From assembly GCF_002837055.1 (NCBI RefSeq), contig NZ_PDKP01000001.1:545285-609284 (forward strand): DNA of 64,000 nt, in the 5' to 3' direction. The DNA comes from Lactobacillus apis. GTDB lineage: Bacteria > Bacillota > Bacilli > Lactobacillales > Lactobacillaceae. This document shows, in pieces, positions 56,941 to 64,000 of this stretch; positions within the stretch are counted from its first letter, which is position 1, and every line of letters begins with the position of its first letter. The position numbers were made by a program, and so were the translations under genes. The notes below the pieces were generated by a model. That model saw nothing but the letters and a program-made list of their open reading frames with translations, made no database searches and was not told where the DNA came from.

Positions 56941-58581
56941 TTATGACCATGATCTGAATTTAGCAGGTGGATTGTATAAACCATGTGACCACTCAACTAA
57001 ATCATCCATCGTTTGTGCAGCTAGCAATGAACGCTTTGCATCCTGTCTACGAACCCCAAGATCTTCTGGTAGAGCAATAATTCCTTTATCACGCAGCTTT
57101 TTGACCTCTTCAGGATTAGAGCGAAGACCTACAGGTGTTACACCCGCAATCGCTTCAATGGCAGCCTTACGCTCTTCCATACTATCTGTCTTATAAAGGT
57201 ATGCAATTCCTTCTTCAGTTACAATATGAGTTGTATCTTCGCTATAAATCATGATTGGTACATTGGCCAATTTTGCTTCTTTTCTTACTTCTTCAGCATC
57301 CAAATGATCAACAAAGACAGGTTTCTTATTAGAACCAAATGTTTCAACCATTTGGACAACTAATTTTTGTCCTTTAGCTAGAGGATCATCAGCTGGCTTC
57401 AAACTTTGCCATGCTGCAGTTGAGTGACGTCGACCAGTTGGGTTCGAACCCATATTAGGTGCGCCACCGAAACCTGATAAACGACCGTGCGTAACAGTAG
57501 AAGAATTGCCCCATTGATCAATTTGTAACGTTGACCCAACAAACATATCACAGGCATATTGACCAGCAACTTGACCTAAAGCACGATTAGAACGCATGGT
57601 GCCATCTTTACCGACAAAGAAAACGTCTGGACGAGCAGCAATATACTTCTCCATGCCGACTTCACCACCAAATGAGTGAATTGAGTCAACCCAGCCACTT
57701 TCAATTGCTGGAATCAAAGTTGGCGTTGGATTTAATTCCCAGTTACGGCAAATTTTTCCTTTAAGACCAAGTTGTTCGCCGTAGGTAGGTAATAGCAATT
57801 CAATCGCCGAAGTGTTGAAACCAACACCATGGTTTAGAGTTTGAACATTATGCTTTTCATATATTCCGCGAATTGCCATCATGCCCATTAAAATTTGCAA
57901 TTCACTAATTGCTTGTGGGTCACGCGTAAACAATGGCTCTAATTGATATGGCTTATCAGCTGGAATCACAACATCAACCCAACCAGCTGGAATATCAACT
58001 CTTGGAACTTTATCTACAATTTCGTTAGCTTGAACAATGACGATACCATCATGAAATGCAGCAGCTTCAACAATTGTTGGTGTTTCCTCAGTATTAAAAC
58101 CTGTATATAGGTTACCTTCACGATCAACTTTATCTGCTGCTACTAAGACAACATTTGGAATCAAATCTATGAACAGTCGGCCAAATAATTCGAGGTAAGT
58201 ATGGATATCTCCAACCTGCATCGTTTTGTCTGCAATCATTTGGGAAACTCTAGTACTTTGTGGACCAGCATAAGAAAAGTCCATCTTAGTAGCAATCCCT
58301 AAATCAAAAATATCCAAGTGTTCAGGTCTCGAAATGCTGGACATAATCATATGCAAATCATGAACTTTATCTGCATCCACTTTTGCTAAGGCTTCAGATA
58401 AGAATGAGGCCTGTTTTTGGTTGTCTCCTTCCAAAACAACCTTATCACCTGGCTTAATCAGCGCTTCAAGAACTTTAACAACATCTTCTGTTTTTGCAAA
58501 CTTGCCATCAAGAAGAGCACTTGCGCCATTTAAACGTGCAGCTTTTGCATCTCGATGCGTATGCCAATTTCTTTCAGTCAT
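56941..58581 (-). CDS. mdcA: Malonate decarboxylase alpha subunit MdcA (acetyl-ACP:malonate transferase)
   Basis: Exchanges acetyl for malonyl on the carrier subunit. The 546-residue protein starts MTERNWHTHRDAKAARL, then GDKVVLEGDNQKQASFLSEA, TLNHGVGFNTSAIELLLPTY, and STVTHGRLSGFGGAPNMGSN, all family features. The ATG at 58581 follows the mdcH stop by one base and has AAAGGA upstream; a longer in-frame start at 58623 lies within mdcH and is rejected. The cytoplasmic complex is MdcA-MdcC-MdcDE. Confidence 0.94.
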   Translation of the reverse strand: MTERNWHTHRDAKAARLNGASALLDGKFAKTEDVVKVLEALIKPGDKVVLEGDNQKQASFLSEALAKVDADKVHDLHMIMSSISRPEHLDIFDLGIATKMDFSYAGPQSTRVSQMIADKTMQVGDIHTYLELFGRLFIDLIPNVVLVAADKVDREGNLYTGFNTEETPTIVEAAAFHDGIVIVQANEIVDKVPRVDIPAGWVDVVIPADKPYQLEPLFTRDPQAISELQILMGMMAIRGIYEKHNVQTLNHGVGFNTSAIELLLPTYGEQLGLKGKICRNWELNPTPTLIPAIESGWVDSIHSFGGEVGMEKYIAARPDVFFVGKDGTMRSNRALGQVAGQYACDMFVGSTLQIDQWGNSSTVTHGRLSGFGGAPNMGSNPTGRRHSTAAWQSLKPADDPLAKGQKLVVQMVETFGSNKKPVFVDHLDAEEVRKEAKLANVPIMIYSEDTTHIVTEEGIAYLYKTDSMEERKAAIEAIAGVTPVGLRSNPEEVKKLRDKGIIALPEDLGVRRQDAKRSLLAAQTMDDLVEWSHGLYNPPAKFRSWS

Positions 58582-58582
58582 A

Positions 58583-59491
58583 TTATTTTCCTTTCCATTT
58601 ATTAAGTAAAAAGTCGGCATCATCTATTGTCATTTCACTTAATGTAATATTTGATACCTGATCAGTTTTAACCTTTAATAACTTTGTAAATGCGTTTCCT
58701 GGCGAGAATTCGATACTCACTTGCGGATTATACTCAAGTGCAACATTAATCATCGTTTCCCAAAAAACAGGATGAGTTAAATTATTAGCTAGGTCGTATT
58801 TAACATCTGCAACCTTTTTTACCGGATGACCGTTATTATTGGCCAAGTAAATACAGGCAGGGTTACTTAAATGTAACTTCCCTATCTCATAATCTAATTG
58901 TTCAGCAACATTTGCCATTAGCGGCGAATGTGACGGATTAGGTACATGCAATAATTTAGCTTTAGCTGCACCTTGCTTGCTGGCAAGCTCTAACACTTGT
59001 TTAATCGCATTCAACTCACCTGACAGAGTATTTTGCAACTCTGAATTTTGATTCGACAGATATACCGGATTTTCCTCGGTATGAACCTGTTTCACAAGCT
59101 CGGCAACTTCTTGTCGAGATAAACCAACTATTACTCCCATACCATATCCTTCGGGATAAGAGGATTGCATCAGCTTAGCCCTTAAGCTAACTAATTTGAA
59201 AACATCTTCTTTTGAAATTACTCCAGCAGCATATGCTGCTCCAAACACTCCTAGGGAATGTCCAGCCACTAAATCTGGTTGCCAACCCATTTTTTTAAGT
59301 TGATCAACTTCATTAATTTGCAAAAGTAAAATACTTAATTGAATCTGTTGCGAATCAGAATAACCTTCACTAGTATCTAAAAGTTTTACTCCCGTCCAAT
59401 TTTCTACATTCTGTTTCAAATTGGGGTCAACATTAGTTAACATTCCAGCTTTCTGACTTCCTTGCCCAGGAAACAACCATAAGCTTTTCAC
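58583..59491 (-). CDS. mdcH: Malonyl-CoA:ACP malonyltransferase MdcH
   Basis: Loads the first malonyl group onto the carrier to start the cycle. The 302-residue acyltransferase has LWLFPGQGSQKAGM at its start and the active-site elbow VAGHSLGVFGAAYAAG (serine near residue 90), with VPNPSHSPLM carrying the catalytic histidine region and FSPGNAFTKLLKV near the end. The start is GTG at 59491 with AGAGGTG upstream. It is the first gene of the operon and divergent from the LysR gene at 59602. Confidence 0.92.
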   Translation of the reverse strand: MKSLWLFPGQGSQKAGMLTNVDPNLKQNVENWTGVKLLDTSEGYSDSQQIQLSILLLQINEVDQLKKMGWQPDLVAGHSLGVFGAAYAAGVISKEDVFKLVSLRAKLMQSSYPEGYGMGVIVGLSRQEVAELVKQVHTEENPVYLSNQNSELQNTLSGELNAIKQVLELASKQGAAKAKLLHVPNPSHSPLMANVAEQLDYEIGKLHLSNPACIYLANNNGHPVKKVADVKYDLANNLTHPVFWETMINVALEYNPQVSIEFSPGNAFTKLLKVKTDQVSNITLSEMTIDDADFLLNKWKGK

Positions 59492-59505
59492 GTTATCACC
59501 TCTTT

Positions 59506-59518
59506 GGATCTCACAAAT
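59506..59518 (+). repeat. 13-bp repeat GGATCTCACAAAT, copy 1 (mdcH leader)
   Basis: GGATCTCACAAAT occurs here, antisense to the mdcH leader and about 15 bp before its start, and again at 60536-60548 in the acyltransferase leader. The two copies flank the LysR gene. Confidence 0.5.
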
Positions 59519-59531
59519 TTAGTTTAAACCC

Positions 59532-59557
59532 AATAGATAACCATTTATAATAGATAA
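59532..59557. promoter_or_regulatory. Direct repeats in the mdcH/LysR spacer, candidate LysR site
   Basis: AATAGATAA at 59532-59540 and again at 59549-59557, 17 bp apart, in the 110-bp space between the divergent mdcH and LysR genes. It is a candidate operator; LysR sites are often less obvious, so this is tentative. Confidence 0.35.
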
Positions 59558-59601
59558 TAGGAATAATAGTTAACCAAAAAGTTATTAATTGGAGCAAAAT
59601 A

Positions 59602-60474
59602 ATGAATTTAACTGGTTTAAAATATTTTGTCAGTGTAGCTAGTTTGGGCTCTGTAACGGAAGCAGCCCGGGCAGCATTTGTCAGTGAATCCGCAATTAGT
59701 AAAACCATTAGACAGCTTGAAGAAGAAATTGGTGTAAAACTGTTTGATCGTCAAGGAAGAACAATTAAGCTGAATCAGCAGGGAAAGATCTTTTATTCAT
59801 ACGTTTCCGATAGTCTTAGCCTGCTGAGCCGTGGCATCAACGCAGTGAAAACTAATTCAGCAGAAGAAAATGGACAAATCAACGTTCTTTTTACTGTTGG
59901 CTCACCTTTAATTCCGATCATTGCACTAAAAATGCAAAAATTACTTCCAAATGTCAGCCTAAATATTCACCAGCGTACAACCTTTGCTAAAGACTTAAAG
60001 CAATTTGACTTTGTTATTTCTTCACATAAGATTAAAAAATTTACGGCAATTCCTTTATTAAGAGAAGAAATCTTAATTGGCTGGAAAAAAAGTTTCATGC
60101 ATAAGAAAAAGTTTTTTCAAGCTTCAGAATTGAAAAATTTTACTTTTGTCGGTGAAAATGATGAAACCGAGTTACAACAAACTGTTAACCAGTTTTTAGT
60201 AAGTAATGACATCAAATTAAATTTCAAATACCAATCAGATGAACCGGCCACAGTTCGAGAAATGATTGTAGCAGGACTAGGCATGGGTTTTATTCCTAAA
60301 ATCACATGGGGAAATTACTTTACTAATTCAAACTCTATCGATATTGCAAGAATCCTTCCCAATTCACCACACCGAACAATCTATTTAAATACCCCACACC
60401 AGACGTTAAATGATACTCAACGCTTATTTAGTAATGAAATTGCTAGTGTTTTAGTTGAAGCTCAATCGAATTAA
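59602..60474 (+). CDS. LysR-family regulator of the mdc operon
   Basis: A 290-residue LysR protein: SLGSVTEAARAAFVSESAIS, KTIRQLEEEIGVKLFDRQGR at the DNA-binding end and an effector domain with AGLGMGFIPKITWGNYF. It is divergent from mdcH across 110 bp, as MdcR is in other malonate decarboxylase clusters, where malonate is the inducer. GGAGC precedes the ATG. Role as the mdc activator is inferred from position. Confidence 0.9.
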   Translation: MNLTGLKYFVSVASLGSVTEAARAAFVSESAISKTIRQLEEEIGVKLFDRQGRTIKLNQQGKIFYSYVSDSLSLLSRGINAVKTNSAEENGQINVLFTVGSPLIPIIALKMQKLLPNVSLNIHQRTTFAKDLKQFDFVISSHKIKKFTAIPLLREEILIGWKKSFMHKKKFFQASELKNFTFVGENDETELQQTVNQFLVSNDIKLNFKYQSDEPATVREMIVAGLGMGFIPKITWGNYFTNSNSIDIARILPNSPHRTIYLNTPHQTLNDTQRLFSNEIASVLVEAQSN

Positions 60475-60489
60475 AAGAAAAAATATAAC

Positions 60490-60518
60490 TTGCCTTTTTT
60501 GAAAAAATCGCATATATT
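60490..60518 (+). promoter_or_regulatory. Promoter of the acyltransferase gene
   Basis: TTGCCT at 60490-60495 and TATATT at 60513-60518 with a 17-bp spacer, 16 bp after the LysR stop. The acyltransferase therefore has its own promoter. Confidence 0.75.
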
Positions 60519-60535
60519 AAGGCTGAACTTCTTAG

Positions 60536-60548
60536 GGATCTCACAAAT
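60536..60548 (+). repeat. 13-bp repeat GGATCTCACAAAT, copy 2 (acyltransferase leader)
   Basis: Identical to 59506-59518, here in gene sense within the transcribed leader, about 18 bp after the -10 box. The following bases also agree (xTA). Confidence 0.5.
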
Positions 60549-60572
60549 CTACTAAGAGAGGTCTTAAATGAA

Positions 60573-61682
60573 ATGGATAAATATCCTTATCCGGTATATA
60601 AAACAGCAGATATTGGAGATTACTTAAAAGTCTTTGCCTGTACTGCAGTTATGTCGCAGCCAATTATGTCTTTGGTTATGGGGGTTGGTCAGCCTTTTGC
60701 CACACAAGATATATTTGGCATTATGTATAATTTGGTTAAATACACTGCACCAGCCTTTATTTTTGGCATCCTATACACCACAATTCGAACAAATGATTTG
60801 GCAGGTAATTTTTCATATAAAGCACATATGAGGTCAAGCTGGTCAAACCTATTTGTTCCGACAATTTGGTGGACGTTAATTTATTTGCTGGGAATGCCAT
60901 GGCTCCAACAGATAAATAAATTTAATAATTTTGGTTCATTTTGTTGGCATTTTATTAATGGTAATGGCGCACCGCATTTGTGGTACAACACAATGATGTT
61001 GCAGTTTATTATTTTAATGCCATTGTTTTGGGCAATTAGTCGTTACGTTGGTAAAAATGTAAAAAGAGGGTTACTTGTCGCTCTAATTACTTTTGTTTTA
61101 TATTTTGTCTGGCTATGGTTTTATGATTTTTACGTATTCCATGGTTCACACGAAAAAACGTGGTATATGCTAGATCGAATTTTTATTTCGTTCTTTATTT
61201 ACGGCGTATTTGGAGTACTTGCATGGCAACTGAGAGATTATGTTAATTCAATATTAAGTAAATTTTGGTGGCTAATTCTATTAGTTTTTCTTGCTTGTTT
61301 TATTTGGACAAATTTTGAATTACACGGCTTTGGCCATCCAGTCCTTTTTGCAAACGCTCCGTATTATAAGCCATCAATGACATTCTATTGTTTAGCAGTC
61401 ATTGCTTTAATTGCTGCTCTATGCTTACATCAAGTTAGGAATGATTCGGAAACTTCACTCAAAGTTTTTCATTTTTTAGCTACATATGCTTACCGTGCTT
61501 ACCTTTCAAACGTATTTTGGAATCAACTGATTTGGCGTGGATTAAATATGGGTTACCATGCGACTTACCACCCATTTTTAACTTTCCTAGGCACCTGGAT
61601 CTTAACTTGGATACTATCGTTCACTTCTGCATATTGCCTACATATTTGGTGGACAAAAATAAAAAGCTATATAGTTAAATAG
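60573..61682 (+). CDS. Membrane acyltransferase (acyltransferase 3 family)
   Basis: A 369-residue, about ten-helix membrane protein of the OafA/acyltransferase-3 type. It starts with ADIGDYLKVFACTAVMSQPI and contains APAFIFGILYTTI and a loop with HLWYNTMMLQFIILMPLFW, then a terminal helix pair. Such proteins move acetyl or other acyl groups onto surface polysaccharide or lipid. AGAGAGG lies 11 bases before the ATG at 60573; a closer ATG at 60568 is out of frame and stops after 19 codons. It has its own promoter next to the mdc regulator. A link to acetyl-CoA made from malonate is only a guess. Confidence 0.82.
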   Translation: MDKYPYPVYKTADIGDYLKVFACTAVMSQPIMSLVMGVGQPFATQDIFGIMYNLVKYTAPAFIFGILYTTIRTNDLAGNFSYKAHMRSSWSNLFVPTIWWTLIYLLGMPWLQQINKFNNFGSFCWHFINGNGAPHLWYNTMMLQFIILMPLFWAISRYVGKNVKRGLLVALITFVLYFVWLWFYDFYVFHGSHEKTWYMLDRIFISFFIYGVFGVLAWQLRDYVNSILSKFWWLILLVFLACFIWTNFELHGFGHPVLFANAPYYKPSMTFYCLAVIALIAALCLHQVRNDSETSLKVFHFLATYAYRAYLSNVFWNQLIWRGLNMGYHATYHPFLTFLGTWILTWILSFTSAYCLHIWWTKIKSYIVK

Positions 61683-61705
61683 ACGTTAAATCAATCTAAG
61701 AATGC

Positions 61706-61737
61706 AAAAAGAACCCTCTATAAAGAGGGTTCTTTTT
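61706..61737. terminator. Intrinsic terminator after the acyltransferase gene
   Basis: AAAAAGAACCCTC and GAGGGTTCTTTTT are perfect 13-bp arms with a 6-base loop. It can serve the acyltransferase (plus) and the RpiR gene (minus). Confidence 0.93.
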
Positions 61738-61859
61738 ATTTAACCTAAAAATGTTTCTATTCTAGAAGAACTTTTATCCGACAGCTAAAAAAATGCTAGT
61801 ACAGCTAGAATGATACCCAAAACAAATACCAAAGCTAAAATATATTATAAATAAAAAAT

Positions 61860-62597
61860 TTAAGAACGAGCAATGTGATTTATTATCATTTCAACAAATA
61901 AAGAGAACAGTGACTGTGGATCAATTGCGGAACTATTAGCAAATGCTTTTCCAGGTAAAACAATACAATTTTTAAAATACTTGCTTAGTTTTGTGTCTGG
62001 ATTAAAAGTAATTAAATAAGTTCTAGACAGTTTACTTAAAGGTTCTGAAATATATTTCTTAATGTATGGATCATTACCGCTAACTGAGAACACAACAAGT
62101 GTATCTTCTTCTTCTATTAATCCAACCCAATGTGAAGCAGCTAGATAATTATCGGCACAAAAACTGATTTTATTTAAATCCTGCATCCCCATCGCTAATT
62201 GTTTTGCAGGAATACTAGAATAATATATTCCAATTATGTAATTGTGTTTTGAATTTACTAATGCTTCTGCGAAATCACTAATTTTGTCTTCTTCAATATT
62301 TTTAAAACTATTAGCAACTTTCAGATAATTTGATAAATAACTCGAATTATTTTTTTCAAAATCAAATCGTTGCAGTAAATAATTTTTCAACTGGAATTTA
62401 AATTCTTTAAATCCTGTATATCCAATTTTTTTACAATATCTTTGCACAGAAGCTACTGATGTTTGAGCATCAGTAGCTAATTTTTGTATGGTCATCAATT
62501 GAACGTGTGCTGGATGTTTTAGAACGACATCATATATTTTTTTATCAGATTTAGAAAATTCAACATTATTTGGCTTCAAAAATTCATTTAACTTCAT
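61860..62597 (-). CDS. MurR/RpiR-family transcriptional regulator
   Basis: A 245-residue regulator with an N-terminal HTH_6 domain (HPAHVQLMTIQKLATDAQTS, VASVQRYCKKIGYTGFKEFK) and a C-terminal SIS sugar-phosphate domain with NYIIGIYYSSIPAKQLAMGM and TLVVFSVSGNDPYIKKYI. GAGGAACATTA precedes the ATG. It is divergent from a PTS permease across 158 bp, so it probably senses the phosphosugar that permease makes and controls its promoter (see the palindrome at 62698). Confidence 0.92.
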   Translation of the reverse strand: MKLNEFLKPNNVEFSKSDKKIYDVVLKHPAHVQLMTIQKLATDAQTSVASVQRYCKKIGYTGFKEFKFQLKNYLLQRFDFEKNNSSYLSNYLKVANSFKNIEEDKISDFAEALVNSKHNYIIGIYYSSIPAKQLAMGMQDLNKISFCADNYLAASHWVGLIEEEDTLVVFSVSGNDPYIKKYISEPLSKLSRTYLITFNPDTKLSKYFKNCIVLPGKAFANSSAIDPQSLFSLFVEMIINHIARS

Positions 62598-62659
62598 TAA
62601 TGTTCCTCACTTAACAAAATATTTTATCACAATTTTCGATATTTTTATCATTTTATTAT

Positions 62660-62673
62660 TGTTAACGCTTGCA
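62660..62673 (+). promoter_or_regulatory. cre-like CcpA site over the -35 box
   Basis: TGTTAACGCTTGCA matches the cre consensus TGWAANCGNTNWCA at 12 of 14 positions and overlaps the -35 box at 62669-62674, where CcpA binding would block RNA polymerase. Confidence 0.6.
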
Positions 62674-62697
62674 ATAAGTGATACTATCTTTTGTAAT
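62669..62697 (+). promoter_or_regulatory. Promoter of the PTS permease gene
   Basis: TTGCAA at 62669-62674 and TGTAAT at 62692-62697, 17-bp spacer. It is followed at once by the 23-bp palindrome. Confidence 0.7.
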
Positions 62698-62720
62698 AAG
62701 TATCATAAATTATGATACTT
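62698..62720. promoter_or_regulatory. 23-bp perfect palindrome, probable RpiR operator
   Basis: AAGTATCATAA and TTATGATACTT are perfect 11-bp arms around one central A, placed directly after the -10 box and so around the transcription start. A further half-site, TGATACT, is at 62679-62685 in the spacer, giving three half-sites. Best explained as the operator of the divergent RpiR protein. Confidence 0.8.
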
Positions 62721-62755
62721 TTATCATTTTATTTTTTTAAAAAATGGAGGTTAAA

Positions 62756-64000
62756 ATGGACTATCACAAACTAGCAAAAATCATAATTGATAATGTTGGC
62801 GGGAAAAACAACGTTAAGAGCGTAACACATTGTATGACTCGCTTAAGGTTTTCTTTAAAGGACGTTTCTAAAGTAAACGAGGATGAATTAAACAAAGTTA
62901 AGGAAATACTTGGTACTGTTTACTCTGGAGACCAATACATGATAATTTTAGGCGCTAATTTATTGCCGACCTACAGCGCTGTAGTTAAGGATTTTGATTT
63001 AACTACAGAAGCCCCAATTGAAGAAAATTTAGATGAACCAACAAAAACAAAATGGACATTTAAAAATTTCGGTGGAAAAATTTTGGATTTTGTTCAGGCT
63101 TCCGTAACACCTATGTTACCCGGACTAATAGCAGGTGGCATGTGCAAAGTTGCTTTGATACTTATAGTAACCTTTATTAATCCTAACTTTGCAAAGACTT
63201 CTAGTTATATGTTTTTATCTGCCATTGGTGATGCTCCCTTCTACTTTATGCCAATCATGGTAGCATACGGAGCGTCAACCAAGTTAGGAGGAACTCAAGC
63301 TTACTCAATGATGGCTTCGGGAGCCTTGCTGTATCCTGCTTTTCATGACATTGTTAACCAATTAGCAACTAATCCAAGTCTAGCAAAACAGTCACTTTTT
63401 GGCTTACCAGTGAAAGTTCTCAACTACGGATCATCATTGCTACCTGCCTTACTTATCTCGATAGTAGCTTATTTTGCAGAAAAGTATCTTAACAAAATTG
63501 TTCCAGGTATTTTTAAATCGGTATTTGTTGGTATGGGAACAATTTTTATTTCTGGATCCCTTGGTTTCTTAGTACTTGGACCCCTTGGAAATTATCTTGG
63601 ACAAGTCATAGCTTCAATAGTTATGTTTTTAAGTAAAACTGTCGGTCCTCTAGCTTTAGGACTATTAGCAGCCGTATTGCCATGGCTAGTGATGACTGGT
63701 ATGCATACGGTATTATCACCATTTATGCCACAATTAATAAGTAATCCAGGTTATGATCCAATTCTACGACCAGCGTTTATCCTTCATAATATGGCCGAGG
63801 GCGGAGCCAATATTGGTGTTGCTTTAAAAACCAAAGATAAAAAATTGAGAAGTCAAGCTTGGTCCTTAGCAGTAGGGGCAATTGTTGCCGGAGTAACTGA
63901 ACCGTCTTTATACGGTATCAACTTAAAATACAAAAAACCTATGTATGGTGTAATGGCCGGTGGCTTTACAGGTGGCCTTGTTGCAGGGCTTTTAAATGTA
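62756..64000 (+). CDS. PTS permease EIIBC, glucose/beta-glucoside family (3' end outside window)
   Basis: Sugar-specific PTS membrane enzyme that imports and phosphorylates a sugar. The 415 visible residues have an EIIB domain with the phosphocysteine motif HCMTRLRFSLKD (Cys near residue 25), then a linker and an EIIC domain with PMLPGLIAGGMCKVALIL, a GAFHDIVN-like central region, and GVTEPSLYGINLKYKKPM, the sugar-binding motif. A possible EIIA domain would lie past the right edge. GGAGG is 7 bases before the ATG. Beta-glucosides, sucrose or trehalose are all possible. Confidence 0.93.
   Translation, partial: MDYHKLAKIIIDNVGGKNNVKSVTHCMTRLRFSLKDVSKVNEDELNKVKEILGTVYSGDQYMIILGANLLPTYSAVVKDFDLTTEAPIEENLDEPTKTKWTFKNFGGKILDFVQASVTPMLPGLIAGGMCKVALILIVTFINPNFAKTSSYMFLSAIGDAPFYFMPIMVAYGASTKLGGTQAYSMMASGALLYPAFHDIVNQLATNPSLAKQSLFGLPVKVLNYGSSLLPALLISIVAYFAEKYLNKIVPGIFKSVFVGMGTIFISGSLGFLVLGPLGNYLGQVIASIVMFLSKTVGPLALGLLAAVLPWLVMTGMHTVLSPFMPQLISNPGYDPILRPAFILHNMAEGGANIGVALKTKDKKLRSQAWSLAVGAIVAGVTEPSLYGINLKYKKPMYGVMAGGFTGGLVAGLLNV

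Noticed and set aside
1-64000. CRISPR arrays, rRNA genes, integrons, plasmid or chromosome origins
   Set aside because: No regularly spaced repeats, rRNA motifs, DnaA-box clusters or integrase genes were seen while reading the window.

Overview
The window looks like a Lactobacillus chromosome of the acidophilus/helveticus/crispatus type. The evidence is low GC, strong AGGAGG-type ribosome binding sites, frequent TTG and GTG starts, hrcA-grpE-dnaK-dnaJ behind CIRCE elements, the rimP-nusA-ylxR-ylxQ-infB-rbfA cluster, pyrH-frr-uppS-cdsA-rseP-proS-polC in one direction, and prophage and IS3 debris of lactobacillar type. No strain or species is claimed. Both edges cut genes: metN on the left and a PTS permease on the right.

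Layout. 1-2.0 kb: methionine uptake genes metQ-metN behind a methionine-type T-box. 2.0-5.3 kb: dihydrofolate reductase, a TipAS-domain protein, a PnuC transporter, and a cation/proton antiporter with a large terminator-like hairpin in its leader. 5.4-6.5 kb: an azlCD branched-chain amino acid exporter operon broken in both genes. 6.6-7.6 kb: a MerR regulator and its divergent carboxymuconolactone decarboxylase-family target. 7.6-15.5 kb: a decaying accessory region next to a tRNA-Ser gene, holding a dead prophage lysis module (holin, amidase), IS3 orfA and orfB fragments, and several membrane-protein genes broken by one-base indels. 15.6-22.8 kb: PAP2 phosphatase, DegV, enolase, a P-type ATPase, a GNAT acetyltransferase and apt.

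22.8-49.7 kb is core information processing, all on the minus strand: recJ, lepA, the heat-shock operon, ribF-truB, the nusA/infB operon, polC, proS, and the envelope/translation genes rseP, cdsA, uppS, frr and pyrH. These genes are intact, which contrasts with the indel-ridden accessory region.

49.8-64 kb is a metabolic island. It holds an FAD fumarate-reductase-like enzyme with a divergent LysR regulator, a ROK kinase, a malonate decarboxylase operon (mdcH-mdcA-mdcC-mdcDE fusion-mdcG plus an alpha/beta hydrolase) with a divergent LysR regulator, a membrane acyltransferase, and a RpiR regulator divergent from a glucose/beta-glucoside-family PTS permease. The PTS promoter carries a cre-like site over its -35 box and a perfect 23-bp palindrome just after its -10 box.

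The points most worth following are the compact mdc operon (fused decarboxylase subunits, no visible prosthetic-group synthase or malonate transporter, and an added hydrolase), the antiporter leader hairpin, and a decayed two-gene membrane/coiled-coil cassette at 14.5-15.5 kb.
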